The notes beneath the pieces are model-generated. The model ran no database searches. It was given only the letters and a program-made list of their open reading frames with translations, and was not told where the DNA came from. A program made the position numbers and the translations under genes. Of a DNA stretch of 64,000 bases, positions 16,521 to 25,310 are shown in pieces. Position 1 is the first letter of the stretch. Each line of letters begins with the position of its first letter. This stretch comes from Coriobacteriia bacterium (GTDB lineage: Bacteria > Actinomycetota > Coriobacteriia > Anaerosomatales > Anaerosomataceae): contig JAUSBK010000010.1 of assembly GCA_030652115.1 (NCBI GenBank), positions 124,001 through 188,000 on the forward strand. Reading direction: 5' to 3'.

Positions 16521-18020
16521 CTAGGCTTCCGCGTCCTCCGCCGGTCGCCATGCAAGATCGGGCTGCTTGACCGCTGCGGCCTCATCGAGACGGCGAACAG
16601 GTGTCGAGTACGGTGCGCCATGCAGGAGATCCGGATCGGCCGCAGCCTCTTCGGCGATGCGCATCAGCACTTCGGCGAATCGGTCGAGTGTCCCCTTGCC
16701 CTCGGTCTCGGTCGGCTCGATCATCATGGCTTCGTCCACGATCAGCGGGAAGTAGATCGTCGGCGGATGGAAACCGTAGTCGAGCAGACGCTTCGCGACG
16801 TCCAGGGTGCGCACGCCGTACTCCTTGCGCAGAGCGCTGCCCGACAGCACGAACTCATGCTTGCAGATGCGGTCGTACGGCACCGGGAACGCCTCTCGCA
16901 GCACTTCTTTGAGGTAGTTGGCCGAAAGAACCGCCTGCTCGGCGACCTCGGTCACGCCGGATCCGCCGAGCGCGCGGATGTAGGCATACGCACGCACGAG
17001 CACGCCGACGTTGCCGAGGAACGAACGCACGCGGCCGATGGAGAGCTCGGGCGTGACGAGGCTGAACCCGCCGTCCTCGGCTCGTCCGATCACGGGTCCG
17101 GGCAGGAACGGCGCCAGCGCATCGGTGACCGCAACAGGGCCTGCTCCCGGCCCCCCGCCGCCGTGCGGCGTGGCGAACGTCTTGTGGACGTTGATGTGCA
17201 GCGCATCAAAGCCCATGTCGCCCGGTCGCGTCTTGCCGAGGATGGCGTTCAAGTTGGCGCCGTCGCAGTACGCGAGCGCACCGACCTCGTGCACGGCCGC
17301 GGTGATCGTGAGGATGTTCTCCTCGAATAGGCCGAGGGTGTTCGGGTTCGTGAGCATGATCGCGGCCACGTCGGTGTCGAGTAGTCCACGAAGGGCGGCG
17401 AGGTCCACCCCTCCCCGCTCGTCGCTTGGCACCTGCACGACCTCGTAGCCGCACATCGCGACGGTCGCCGGGTTGGTGCCGTGGGCAGAGTCGGGAACCA
17501 ACACGCGCTTGCGCGGATCACCGTTGGCTGTGTGGTACGCGCGGATCGTCAGGAGTCCTGTCAGCTCACCGTGCGCGCCTGCGGCCGGCTGAAGCGTCAC
17601 CGCCGGCAGGCCTGCGATCTCGCCGAGCGACTCCTGCAGCGTCCACATGAGCTCGAGGACGCCTTGCACGGTCGACGCGGGCTGATACGGATGGGTGAGA
17701 GCGAAGCCGGGCAGCCGGCATGCCCACTCGTCGATCTTCGGGTTGTACTTCATCGTGCAGCTGCCCAGCGGGTAGAACCCGCTGTCCACGCCGAAGTTGG
17801 CGCTCGCGAGTCGCTCGTAGTGCCGTGCGATGTCCACTTCGGTGACGTGCGGAAGCGCCGGGAGCACCGTGCGGGCACGGCCACCGAGCGCGCTATCGAG
17901 ATCCACTGACGGCACGTCGAGCGCAGGCGCCTCAACGCAACGCGATTCGGCCGATCCGCGCTCGAAGATCAGCGTCCCGGTGAGCGGCTCACGCATGGGG
18001 GTTGCATCGGTCCCGGTCAC
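16521..18020 (-). CDS. gcvPB: Glycine dehydrogenase (decarboxylating) subunit 2, GcvPB
   Basis: PLP-dependent C-terminal half of the split P-protein, 499 residues. The PLP lysine lies in HINVHKTFATPHGGGGPG. GFYPLGSCTMKYNPKI and AAGAHGELTGLL are family blocks. With GcvPA it decarboxylates glycine and passes aminomethyl to the lipoyl arm of GcvH. The start is a GTG overlapping the gcvPA stop (GTGA). Confidence 0.96.
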   Translation of the reverse strand: MTGTDATPMREPLTGTLIFERGSAESRCVEAPALDVPSVDLDSALGGRARTVLPALPHVTEVDIARHYERLASANFGVDSGFYPLGSCTMKYNPKIDEWACRLPGFALTHPYQPASTVQGVLELMWTLQESLGEIAGLPAVTLQPAAGAHGELTGLLTIRAYHTANGDPRKRVLVPDSAHGTNPATVAMCGYEVVQVPSDERGGVDLAALRGLLDTDVAAIMLTNPNTLGLFEENILTITAAVHEVGALAYCDGANLNAILGKTRPGDMGFDALHINVHKTFATPHGGGGPGAGPVAVTDALAPFLPGPVIGRAEDGGFSLVTPELSIGRVRSFLGNVGVLVRAYAYIRALGGSGVTEVAEQAVLSANYLKEVLREAFPVPYDRICKHEFVLSGSALRKEYGVRTLDVAKRLLDYGFHPPTIYFPLIVDEAMMIEPTETEGKGTLDRFAEVLMRIAEEAAADPDLLHGAPYSTPVRRLDEAAAVKQPDLAWRPAEDAEA

Positions 18021-19354
18021 AGCGCGCTCACCTCCCCCACGAAACGGTCGAGCTCGGCACGCGTACGCTTCTCGGTCACGGCAAAGAGCACGAGGCCGGC
18101 GTCGTCCGGCGAGAAGGCTGCAAGGTCAAGCCCGGCAAAGAAGCCGCGGGCCACGAGCGTGCGCTGCATCTCAGCCACGTCACCGCGGTACTGCAGCGCG
18201 AACTCGTAACCGAACGGCGCCGCGAACGCGCGCTCGAAACGGCCCGTGCTCACGAGCGCGGCCTCAAGGTAGTGCGCCTTGGCGACGCACGCTTCGGCAA
18301 TCCCCCGGAGACCCTCACGCCCGACCGCCGAAAGGTAGACGCCTGCCGCCAGCGCGTTGAGCGCATGGTTGGAGCAGATGTTGGAGGTCGCCTTCTCGCG
18401 ACGGATGTGCTGCTCGCGCGTGGAGAACGTGAGCACGAAACCGGTCTTGCCGTCCACGTCGGTCGTGCGACCGGCGACGCGTCCGGGCATCTGCCGCAGG
18501 TGCGCCTGCCTACACGTGAAGACGCCGAGTCCCGGCCCGCCGTACGACATCGGACTGCCGAGCGGCTGCCCCTCGGCGACGACGATGTCGGCACCATAGG
18601 TCGCTGGGGGCTCCATGACGCCGAGCAGTATCGGATTGGTGCCGACGACCAGCAGTGCCCCGGCCTCGTGCGCCAGCTCGCCCAGGGCGCCGAGGTCGTC
18701 GAGCGTCCCGTAGAACGTCGGCGAGGCGACCATGATCGCCGCGACGTCGTCGGCCAACTCGGCGGCAAGCGCCTCGACATCCGCCAGACCGTCCGCGCCG
18801 GCGACCTCGGTCACGGTCACGGTGCCCGCTTCGACGTACGTGGCGAGCGTCTGCCGCCACTCGGGATGCACCGACTGCGACACCAAGACGCGCTGCCGCT
18901 TGGTCACCCGGCACGCCATGAGCGCCGCCTCGGCGAAGGCCGTCGCGCCGTCATACATCGATGCGTTCGCGACCTCCATGCCGGTGAGCTGGCAGATCAT
19001 CGACTGATACTCATAGATGGCCTGCAGGGTGCCCTGGCTCACCTCCGGCTGGTACGGCGTGTACGCCGTGAAGAACGCCGGCTTGCTGATGACTGCATCG
19101 ACGACCGCCGGCACGTAGTGGTCGTAGCATCCGCCGCCCAGGAAGGACACCACATCGCTTGCGTCGGTATTCGCCTTTGCCAGCGACATCAGATGTGCCG
19201 AGAGCTCGACCTCGCCCATCGGCTCGGGCAATGCGAGAGGACGCGCGAGCCGCGCGTCCTCGGGCACATCGGCGAACAGGTCATCGACCGAACCGACACC
19301 CACGCGTGCGAGCATGTGCGCCTGGTCTTCGCAGGTCACCGGGATGAAGCGCAT
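18017..19354 (-). CDS. gcvPA: Glycine dehydrogenase (decarboxylating) subunit 1, GcvPA
   Basis: N-terminal half of the split P-protein, 445 residues. It begins MRFIPVTCEDQAHMLARVGV, with SFLGGGCYDHYVPAVVD and TPYQPEVSQGTLQAIYEYQS as strong family matches. It has the PLP-enzyme fold but no PLP lysine, as expected. It starts 3 bases after gcvH, so the four gcv genes are coupled. The split form is typical of anaerobic and thermophilic bacteria. Confidence 0.95.
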   Translation of the reverse strand: MRFIPVTCEDQAHMLARVGVGSVDDLFADVPEDARLARPLALPEPMGEVELSAHLMSLAKANTDASDVVSFLGGGCYDHYVPAVVDAVISKPAFFTAYTPYQPEVSQGTLQAIYEYQSMICQLTGMEVANASMYDGATAFAEAALMACRVTKRQRVLVSQSVHPEWRQTLATYVEAGTVTVTEVAGADGLADVEALAAELADDVAAIMVASPTFYGTLDDLGALGELAHEAGALLVVGTNPILLGVMEPPATYGADIVVAEGQPLGSPMSYGGPGLGVFTCRQAHLRQMPGRVAGRTTDVDGKTGFVLTFSTREQHIRREKATSNICSNHALNALAAGVYLSAVGREGLRGIAEACVAKAHYLEAALVSTGRFERAFAAPFGYEFALQYRGDVAEMQRTLVARGFFAGLDLAAFSPDDAGLVLFAVTEKRTRAELDRFVGEVSAL

Positions 19355-19357
19355 AGG

Positions 19358-19741
19358 TCAGGCTTCTTCTGCGAGGAACGCCTCGTAGCCGTCGGCATCC
19401 ATCATGCCGTCGACCTCGGCGGGGTCGGACAGCATGACTTTGATCATCCAACCGTCGCCGTAGGGCTCGGCGTTCACGGTCTCGGGCGCGTCGTCGAGCG
19501 CGTCGTTGACCTCGACGATCTCACCGGACACGGGCGAATAGAGCTCGGAGACCGACTTCACGGACTCCACCTCGCCGAAGGTGTCACCAGCGTTGATCGG
19601 GTCGCCGGCCTTTGGCAGATCCACGTACACGACCTCGCCGAGCTGGTCCTGCGCGAAATGCGAGATGCCGATCGTTGCCACGTCACCGTCGATGCGCACC
19701 CACTCGTGCTCGCGGTCGTACTTCAGGTCCTTGGGATACAT
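19358..19741 (-). CDS. gcvH: Glycine cleavage system H protein
   Basis: Lipoyl carrier of 127 residues. The lipoylated Lys62 lies in GEVESVKSVSELYSPV, and the conserved HEWVRIDGD and GDGWMIKVML are present. It shuttles the aminomethyl group between GcvP and GcvT. Its lipoyl group is probably attached by the LipM-type enzyme encoded at the end of the same operon. Confidence 0.96.
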   Translation of the reverse strand: MYPKDLKYDREHEWVRIDGDVATIGISHFAQDQLGEVVYVDLPKAGDPINAGDTFGEVESVKSVSELYSPVSGEIVEVNDALDDAPETVNAEPYGDGWMIKVMLSDPAEVDGMMDADGYEAFLAEEA

Positions 19742-19772
19742 GGGACTCTCATGCTCCTTCGCAGCCGGGCGC

Positions 19773-20879
19773 TTACGACCGGGTGGCCGAAAGCGACGTG
19801 TCCTTCACGAACGGCGGGCGCGTGACGACCGCCGGAACCACCTTGCGCCTAACCTCGATCGTAAGCTCCGTTCCCTCGGCAGCAAGCGCCACCGGCACGT
19901 AGGCGGTCGCGATGCCGTGACCGAGGGTCGGCGAGAACGTGCCGCTTGCCACCTTACCGACCGCGTCACTGCCGTGCAACACGGTGTAGCCGTGCCGTGG
20001 CACACCCTCGGAGACCGTGAGCCCGACCAGTTTGTTCTCCGGGCCGGCCTCGCGCACCCGGGCGATCGCCTCGGCCCCGATGAAGCCTGTCTTGGCCTTC
20101 GGCACGACCCAGCCCAGACCCGCCGAGACGGGATCGACCCCGCGGTCCATGTCGCTGCCGTAGAGCGGATAGCCCATCTCCAACCGCAGCGTGTCTCTCG
20201 CGCCCAGGCCACACGGCGTCACCTCGGGGAAGCTGAGCAGCATCCGCCACACGGCGACAGCCTGGGCCTCGTGGCAGAACAGCTCGACACCGTCCTCGCC
20301 GGTGTACCCGGTTCGCGCCGCCAGTACGCCGATGCCACCGAGCGTCGCTTCGGCGAGTTCGAAACGCTGGGGCGCGACCCACCCCTCCTCGGCGAGCTCA
20401 CGCACGACCGAGAGTGCGTGCGGCCCCTGCACCGCGATGAGCGCCGTCCGGTCGCTCTCGTCTACCGCCTCGACACCGTCGGGAAGGTGCGACGTGATCC
20501 AGTCCCAGTCGGTCTCGCGATTCGACGCGTTGGCGACGATGAGGTACTCGGCATCCCCCGAGTGATAGACGATGAGATCGTCGATGATGCCTCCGTCGTC
20601 GTCGCACATCATCGTATACAAAGCGCTCCCCACCTCGTCGATCTTGTCGAGGTCGTTGGTGATGATCCGCTGGAGCGCCGGCTTCGCACCCGTGCCGAAG
20701 AACCGAAACTCCCCCATGTGCGAAACGTCGAAGATGCCAACATCGCTGCGGACGGCGTTGTGCTCCTCGATGATGCCGGCGTACTGCACGGGCATCTGCC
20801 AGCCCGCGAAGTCGACCATGCGGGCGCCGAGCGCGACGTGTTCCTCGTACAACGGTGTCTGGCGAGTGCCCTCCGTCAT
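19773..20879 (-). CDS. gcvT: Glycine cleavage system T protein (aminomethyltransferase)
   Basis: 368 residues from the ATG at 20879, with GAGGAG six bases upstream; the longer frame to 20945 overlaps dacF. It transfers the C1 unit from aminomethyl-GcvH to tetrahydrofolate, releasing ammonia. Motifs are YEEHVALGARMVDFAGWQMP, the folate-binding RTGYTGEDGVELF and ARDTLRLEMGYPLYG. It follows the carboxypeptidase gene by 11 bases, leaving no room for a glycine riboswitch at this position. Confidence 0.95.
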   Translation of the reverse strand: MTEGTRQTPLYEEHVALGARMVDFAGWQMPVQYAGIIEEHNAVRSDVGIFDVSHMGEFRFFGTGAKPALQRIITNDLDKIDEVGSALYTMMCDDDGGIIDDLIVYHSGDAEYLIVANASNRETDWDWITSHLPDGVEAVDESDRTALIAVQGPHALSVVRELAEEGWVAPQRFELAEATLGGIGVLAARTGYTGEDGVELFCHEAQAVAVWRMLLSFPEVTPCGLGARDTLRLEMGYPLYGSDMDRGVDPVSAGLGWVVPKAKTGFIGAEAIARVREAGPENKLVGLTVSEGVPRHGYTVLHGSDAVGKVASGTFSPTLGHGIATAYVPVALAAEGTELTIEVRRKVVPAVVTRPPFVKDTSLSATRS

Positions 20880-20890
20880 GTACGCTCCTC

Positions 20891-22135
20891 TCACAGCACG
20901 GGAACAGCGGAGGCCTGCAGGTCCCCGCCGAACACCCTGCGCCACAATCGTGTGAACCAGATGCCGGCCGCATCCCAGGCGTCCGGTGCTGGAACATCGC
21001 CCGCCGCCACGATCGGCACCTGCGCGAGCAGTCGCTCCCCTTGAACCACCGTCAGCGTCCCGAGGCGCTGACCGGCAACGACCGGAGCCTCGACCTCGCC
21101 GATCATGTCAACGCGGCTGACGACCTCTCCGTCGAGGTCGAAGACCGACACCACCGCGTCCTCGGCCACCTTGGCGGTGACCGTGCGATCGAGGTAGTCG
21201 GTCACCGGCACGAGTCCAGCTGTCGTCTCCTTCGCAGCCACCTGAGTCTCAGCGTAGTGCGCGAAACCCCAGTCGAGAAGCGTGCGCGCCTGCTCGAACC
21301 GGGCGTCCTCGGACGACGTCCCGAGCACCACTGCGATGAACGAGACGCTCCCTCGTTGTGCCGAGGCGACGAGGCAGTAGCCAGCGTCGCTCGTCCATCC
21401 CGTCTTGACGCCTGTGGCTCCTTCGTATGTTCCCAGTAGCTTGTTCGAGCTTTCGAACGTGGTGGTGCGCCCACCCGCCGTCACGTTGACACGCAGCATG
21501 TTCACGATCGCCGCGAAGCGCGGATCGGCCATCGCAACGGTAGTGAGCGTGGCGAGATCCGCCGCCGACGTGTGGTGGCCGTCTTCATCGAGACCGTGGG
21601 GATTCGTGAACGCCGTCTCCGACAGACCCAGTGCGACAGCCTTCTCGTTCATGAGCGCCACGAAGGCGTCCTCGTCACCGGCCACATGCTCGGCGAGCGC
21701 TAACGCAGCGTCATTGCCCGAGCGCACCAGCATCGCCTCGAGTAGCTGCTGCACGGTGTAGCTCTCCCCGGCAACGAGACCCGCTTCGGCCTCCCCCACC
21801 CCGGCGGCACCTCCCGTCACCGTGACCCGTTCGGTCAGCTCGGTCCGGTCCAGAACCACCAGCGCGGTCATGATCTTCGTCGTGGAGGCCATAGCGCGCT
21901 CTGCGCCTGCGTCGCGGTCCCACAGCGTCCGCCCGTCAGCGGTGCGAAGAACACCCGCAGGCATAGATACCGCGGGCACAGCAGCGGCCAGCGCAGGATC
22001 GGCGTCGATCGACACCCCGCCCACCGATTCGGCGGCCGAAGCCCCCATTGAGCCTGCTCCGAGACACGCGCAGACGAGACAAAACGCTATCATGAACCAG
22101 AGCACACGAGCGGATGGTTCGGGGGCACGGTACAC
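20891..22135 (-). CDS. D-alanyl-D-alanine carboxypeptidase (penicillin-binding protein 5/6 family)
   Basis: Exported peptidoglycan carboxypeptidase, 414 residues. The three serine-acylase motifs are STTK (in ASTTKIMTALV), SGN (in VRSGNDAALAL) and KTG (in VKTGWTSDAG), followed by the PBP5-type C-terminal beta domain. A signal segment (FMIAFCLVCACLGAG) lies near residues 14-30. The GTG at 22135 is preferred because AAGGAG lies six bases before it and the -10 box at 22176-22181 would place the transcript start downstream of longer candidate starts. It heads the run into gcvT. Confidence 0.9.
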   Translation of the reverse strand: MYRAPEPSARVLWFMIAFCLVCACLGAGSMGASAAESVGGVSIDADPALAAAVPAVSMPAGVLRTADGRTLWDRDAGAERAMASTTKIMTALVVLDRTELTERVTVTGGAAGVGEAEAGLVAGESYTVQQLLEAMLVRSGNDAALALAEHVAGDEDAFVALMNEKAVALGLSETAFTNPHGLDEDGHHTSAADLATLTTVAMADPRFAAIVNMLRVNVTAGGRTTTFESSNKLLGTYEGATGVKTGWTSDAGYCLVASAQRGSVSFIAVVLGTSSEDARFEQARTLLDWGFAHYAETQVAAKETTAGLVPVTDYLDRTVTAKVAEDAVVSVFDLDGEVVSRVDMIGEVEAPVVAGQRLGTLTVVQGERLLAQVPIVAAGDVPAPDAWDAAGIWFTRLWRRVFGGDLQASAVPVL

Positions 22136-22175
22136 GTGCGACTCCTTCTCGTACGCGATCGGTGGGGGCATCGTG

Positions 22176-22181
22176 ATTGTA
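22176..22181 (-). promoter_or_regulatory. -10 box (TACAAT) of the dacF-gcv operon
   Basis: Minus-strand TACAAT lies about 40 bases upstream of the GTG start of the carboxypeptidase gene. No recognisable TTGACA sits at 16-18 bases, so the -35 is weak or regulated. The 187-base gap 22136-22322 also holds the start region of the divergent pilin gene. Confidence 0.4.
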
Positions 22182-22322
22182 CGGTTTCGCGGTCTGACAC
22201 GCACGCGCGGCGTCTGCTGTGCCAGACGCATGCTCAACTCCAACGGTATGAATGCCGACACTGTGCCTAGGACGCCGGGCACGGAGGCATCACTGACGTC
22301 CTCACGACTGTAGGAGAGACAG

Positions 22323-22658
22323 ATGACTCGACGCGCGACCGCACTACGATGCGATCAGGGGTTCACTCTGCTCGAGGTCATCTTCGTCGTGCTCATCATG
22401 TCCATCCTCCTCGGCATCGCCATCGCGACGTTCGTAGCCTCGACCGGTGCTGCCAATGCGGCTGCATGCAGAAGCAACCAGGACGCTCTCAACCAGGCCG
22501 TGACGATCGCCGCCAGTACCGGCGAGCCCGCCGATGAGCTTGCCGACCTTGAGCCATACATCAAGAACTTCGACGACAAGACCACCTGTCCCGAGGACAG
22601 GACCCCACTAGAATTCGATGCCATAACAGGCATCATCTCATGCCCCAACCACCGGTAG
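22323..22658 (+). CDS. Type IV pilin-like (prepilin N-methylation) protein
   Basis: 111 residues. A short basic leader (MTRRATALRCDQG) is followed by the prepilin cleavage site G/FTLLEVIF with Glu at +5 and a hydrophobic helix (VIFVVLIMSILLGIAIATFV). Two pairs of Cys lie in the small soluble domain (ACRS, TTCPE, SCPNHR). GAGAGACAG precedes the ATG. No pilus-assembly genes (pilB, pilC, pilD) lie in this window, so it is an orphan pseudopilin here. It overlaps the next reading frame's longest form, but the real downstream start is at 22691. Confidence 0.85.
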   Translation: MTRRATALRCDQGFTLLEVIFVVLIMSILLGIAIATFVASTGAANAAACRSNQDALNQAVTIAASTGEPADELADLEPYIKNFDDKTTCPEDRTPLEFDAITGIISCPNHR

Positions 22659-22690
22659 TGACCAGCGCGCCAGGCCAAAGGAGGCCGTAC

Positions 22691-23545
22691 GTGAAGTACT
22701 CGCACTTCGAGGCACTCGCCCTCGTCCTGGGAACCGGCGCGATCATCGCGAGCATCTTCATAGCTCCGACTGTCGCCCCACAGGCAGCGGAGATCACCGC
22801 GCAACTCCTGCTCATACTCGTACTGGCGGGCGCACTCCACTGGGGACGCAACGGCGGATTCCTCGCAACGCTCGTGGCGATAGCGGTCTACGTGGCGATG
22901 CGCGTGCCACTGCTGCAGGACCAGGGCCTCTCGAACGATGTCCTCACCCTTCTTGCGACGCGCTCCGTCACCTACGCGATCGTGGGTGTCGTCGGCGGCG
23001 AGCTCTCCGCACGCATCAAGTACCTTTTCGCGAGGCTCGAGAACGACAGCCTCATCGACCCCCAAACGGGCGTCTACAGCGCCCGCTATGCGGCTGACGC
23101 GATCATCTCGGGCGTCGGGCAGTGGGAGCGCTACAAGACCGAGTACTCGGTCGTGACCATCAACCTTGCCCAGGGCGTATTCGCGGCCCTCAAGGCGAAG
23201 GACGTCAGACACCTCATGCGCCAGGTCGCGGGATATGTGCGCAACGACATCCGCATGGTCGACGATCTTGCCGCCGGTGCGACCGGGACATTCTACGTGC
23301 TGCTGCCCCGCACTGACGGCGTCGGCGCCGTGGTCGTGGCCGAACGACTCGCGTCAGGCGTGCGAGGTCTCTTTGACGCACGAGATGAGCCTGTCACAGT
23401 CACAATGCTCAGCGCGTCCAGTGGTGCGCCAGAGCTCAAGAAGCTTGCCGACGCGCTGAATCCAGCTGCAGCCGAGATCACGCCTCTCGACGTCACCGGT
23501 GACCGCCGCCGTCAGACCGATCCGAGTCAGGACCCGGTGGCGTAG
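22691..23545 (+). CDS. Membrane protein with degenerate GGDEF domain
   Basis: 284 residues from a GTG with AAGGAGG six bases upstream. Three to four transmembrane helices (about 8-100) precede a GGDEF-type domain beginning NDSLIDPQTGVYSARYAADAI. At the active-site position the sequence is LAAGATGTFYVLLPRTDG, so GG(D/E)EF is lost and diguanylate cyclase activity is unlikely. It may be a structural or nucleotide-sensing relic. It follows the pilin-like gene by 32 bases and overlaps the convergent ACT gene by 19 bases at the 3' end. Confidence 0.75.
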   Translation: MKYSHFEALALVLGTGAIIASIFIAPTVAPQAAEITAQLLLILVLAGALHWGRNGGFLATLVAIAVYVAMRVPLLQDQGLSNDVLTLLATRSVTYAIVGVVGGELSARIKYLFARLENDSLIDPQTGVYSARYAADAIISGVGQWERYKTEYSVVTINLAQGVFAALKAKDVRHLMRQVAGYVRNDIRMVDDLAAGATGTFYVLLPRTDGVGAVVVAERLASGVRGLFDARDEPVTVTMLSASSGAPELKKLADALNPAAAEITPLDVTGDRRRQTDPSQDPVA

Positions 23546-23961
23546 ATCTCGTCCTCGTTCAGGACGCGCATACCAGCACGGCGCAGCGCCTCGGTGACCG
23601 CGGCGACATCCTCGACGCGAAACACATCGATCGCCGAGTTACCGTTCGGCTCCACGAAGCAGTAGGCGTACTCCACGTTGGCGCCGACGCCACCGATCAC
23701 CTCAAGGACGTCCGCGAGACCACCGGGCCGGTCGGGCACCTCCACCGCAATCACGTTCCCGACGCTCACGCTGAAGCCCGCAGCCTCGAGCGCGCGACGC
23801 GCAGTGTCCGGACGGTCGCAGATGATGCGCACGATGCCGAACTCGGCCGTGTCGGCCACCATGAGGGCCCGCATGTTCACACCCGAATCGCCGAGGGCCC
23901 GTGTGAGCCCCGCCAGTCTGCCGGGGCTGTTCTCCAGGAACACCGTCAGCTGCATAACCAT
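23527..23961 (-). CDS. Tandem ACT-domain protein (second copy)
   Basis: 144 residues with two ACT domains (VFLENSPGRLAGLTRALGDS and EVPDRPGGLADVLEVIG). It aligns over its length with the protein at 5877-6305. It starts 3 bases after the paaK stop, so both ACT paralogues follow an enzyme that makes an aryl-acetyl-CoA. A role in sensing phenylalanine or another aromatic amino acid is a reasonable inference. Its 3' end overlaps the convergent membrane-protein gene by 19 bases. Confidence 0.88.
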   Translation of the reverse strand: MVMQLTVFLENSPGRLAGLTRALGDSGVNMRALMVADTAEFGIVRIICDRPDTARRALEAAGFSVSVGNVIAVEVPDRPGGLADVLEVIGGVGANVEYAYCFVEPNGNSAIDVFRVEDVAAVTEALRRAGMRVLNEDEIYATGS

Positions 23962-23964
23962 CGG

Positions 23965-25266
23965 CTACTCACTCCCCTCGTTGCGCAGGTCGACAACGCG
24001 CTTGGCCTTGCCTTCCGAACGCTGGATCGACTTCGGTTCGACAAGCTTCACGGCGAGGTTCACTGCAAGCGATGATGCGATCTCGGCGGCGACTCGATTG
24101 CGCAGCCGCTCGAGCGTCTTCACCTCGTCGAACGACACATCGTGCCCGACCTCGACGTGAACCTCAACGTGGTCCATGCTCCCACGCTTCGAGAGCACGA
24201 CCTGGTAGTGCGGCGCGACACCGGGAATGCCGACGAGCACCTGCTCGATCTGGCTCGGGTAGACGTTAACGCCCCGGATGATGAGCATGTCGTCCGTTCG
24301 GCCGGTGATCCGCTCCATGCGGCGGAAGGTGCGCCCGCAGGCACACTCGCCGGTGACGATGCGGGAGATGTCCCGCGTGCGATAGCGCACGAGAGGTATC
24401 CCCTGCTTGGTGATCGTGGTGAAGACGACCTCGCCCTGCTCGCCATCCGGCACCGGGCGCAGCGTTTCAGGGTCAAGGATCTCGATGATGAAGTGGTCCT
24501 CGTTCACGTGCAGTCCGTGCTGCTCGGTGCACTCGGCCGCCACACCGGGACCCATGACCTCGGACAGGCCGTAGATGTCGATGGCCTTGAGACCGAGAAT
24601 CTCCTCGATCTGCGTCCGCATGCTCTCGCTCCACGGCTCCGCCCCGAATATCCCAGCCCTAATAGGCAGCTCCCGGATGTCGATCCCCATCTCAGTGGCG
24701 GTCTCGCCGATCAGCAGCGCGTAGCTCGGCGTGCACGCCAGGATGGTGGTGCCGAAGTCCTTCAGCACCTGCACCTGTCGCTTCGTGTTGCCGCCTGAGA
24801 TCGGGATGGCCGTCGCGCCGAGACGCTCGGCCCCGTAGTGCGCCCCGAGACCGCCCGTGAAGAGCCCGTACCCGTAGGCGATCTGCACAATGTCGTCGGC
24901 CGTGCCGCCGGCCGATGCGATCGTGCGCGCCATGAGGTCCGCCCAGTTGCTGATGTCTGCGGCCGTGTAGCCGACGACCGTGATCTGCCCGGTCGTTCCC
25001 GAAGACGAGTGCACCCGGACGATCTCGCTCTGCGGGACGGCGAACATGCCGTACGGATACGCCTGGCGCAGGTCGTCCTTCACCGTGAAGGGCAGATCTG
25101 CCAGACCCTCGAGGCCGCTCACGACCGGTGCGACGCCCGCTTGGTCGAACTTCGCGCGATACGTCGGCACGTTGGCATACACGCGCGCAAGCAGCGCATT
25201 GAGACGCTCGAGCTGCAAGGCCTCAAGATCCGGCCGCGCCATCGACTCCAACTCAGGCTGGAACAC
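23965..25266 (-). CDS. paaK: Phenylacetate-CoA ligase
   Basis: Adenylate-forming enzyme of 433 residues that activates phenylacetate or similar aryl acids to the CoA thioester. Motifs are the ATP loop VHSSSGTTGQITV, YGLSEVMGPGVAAEC, the A8-type RTDDMLIIRGVNVYPSQIE, and a C-terminal Lys in SEGKAKRVVD. No ring-oxidation paa genes are present, so with iorAB it probably works in reductive or fermentative aromatic amino-acid metabolism (acid to CoA and back). Confidence 0.93.
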   Translation of the reverse strand: MFQPELESMARPDLEALQLERLNALLARVYANVPTYRAKFDQAGVAPVVSGLEGLADLPFTVKDDLRQAYPYGMFAVPQSEIVRVHSSSGTTGQITVVGYTAADISNWADLMARTIASAGGTADDIVQIAYGYGLFTGGLGAHYGAERLGATAIPISGGNTKRQVQVLKDFGTTILACTPSYALLIGETATEMGIDIRELPIRAGIFGAEPWSESMRTQIEEILGLKAIDIYGLSEVMGPGVAAECTEQHGLHVNEDHFIIEILDPETLRPVPDGEQGEVVFTTITKQGIPLVRYRTRDISRIVTGECACGRTFRRMERITGRTDDMLIIRGVNVYPSQIEQVLVGIPGVAPHYQVVLSKRGSMDHVEVHVEVGHDVSFDEVKTLERLRNRVAAEIASSLAVNLAVKLVEPKSIQRSEGKAKRVVDLRNEGSE

Positions 25267-25310
25267 GAGAACTCTCCCCTCCCCACGCGCCGGTCCTCCC
25301 GACGCGACTG

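Noticed and set aside
18002-19825. Long plus-strand open frame (607 codons) opposite gcvPA
   Set aside because: Shadow of gcvPA/gcvH in GC-rich DNA; no motif or ribosome site.
20880-20890. Glycine riboswitch before gcvT
   Set aside because: Only 11 bases separate dacF and gcvT, and no tandem aptamer pattern is seen in the upstream gap 22136-22322.
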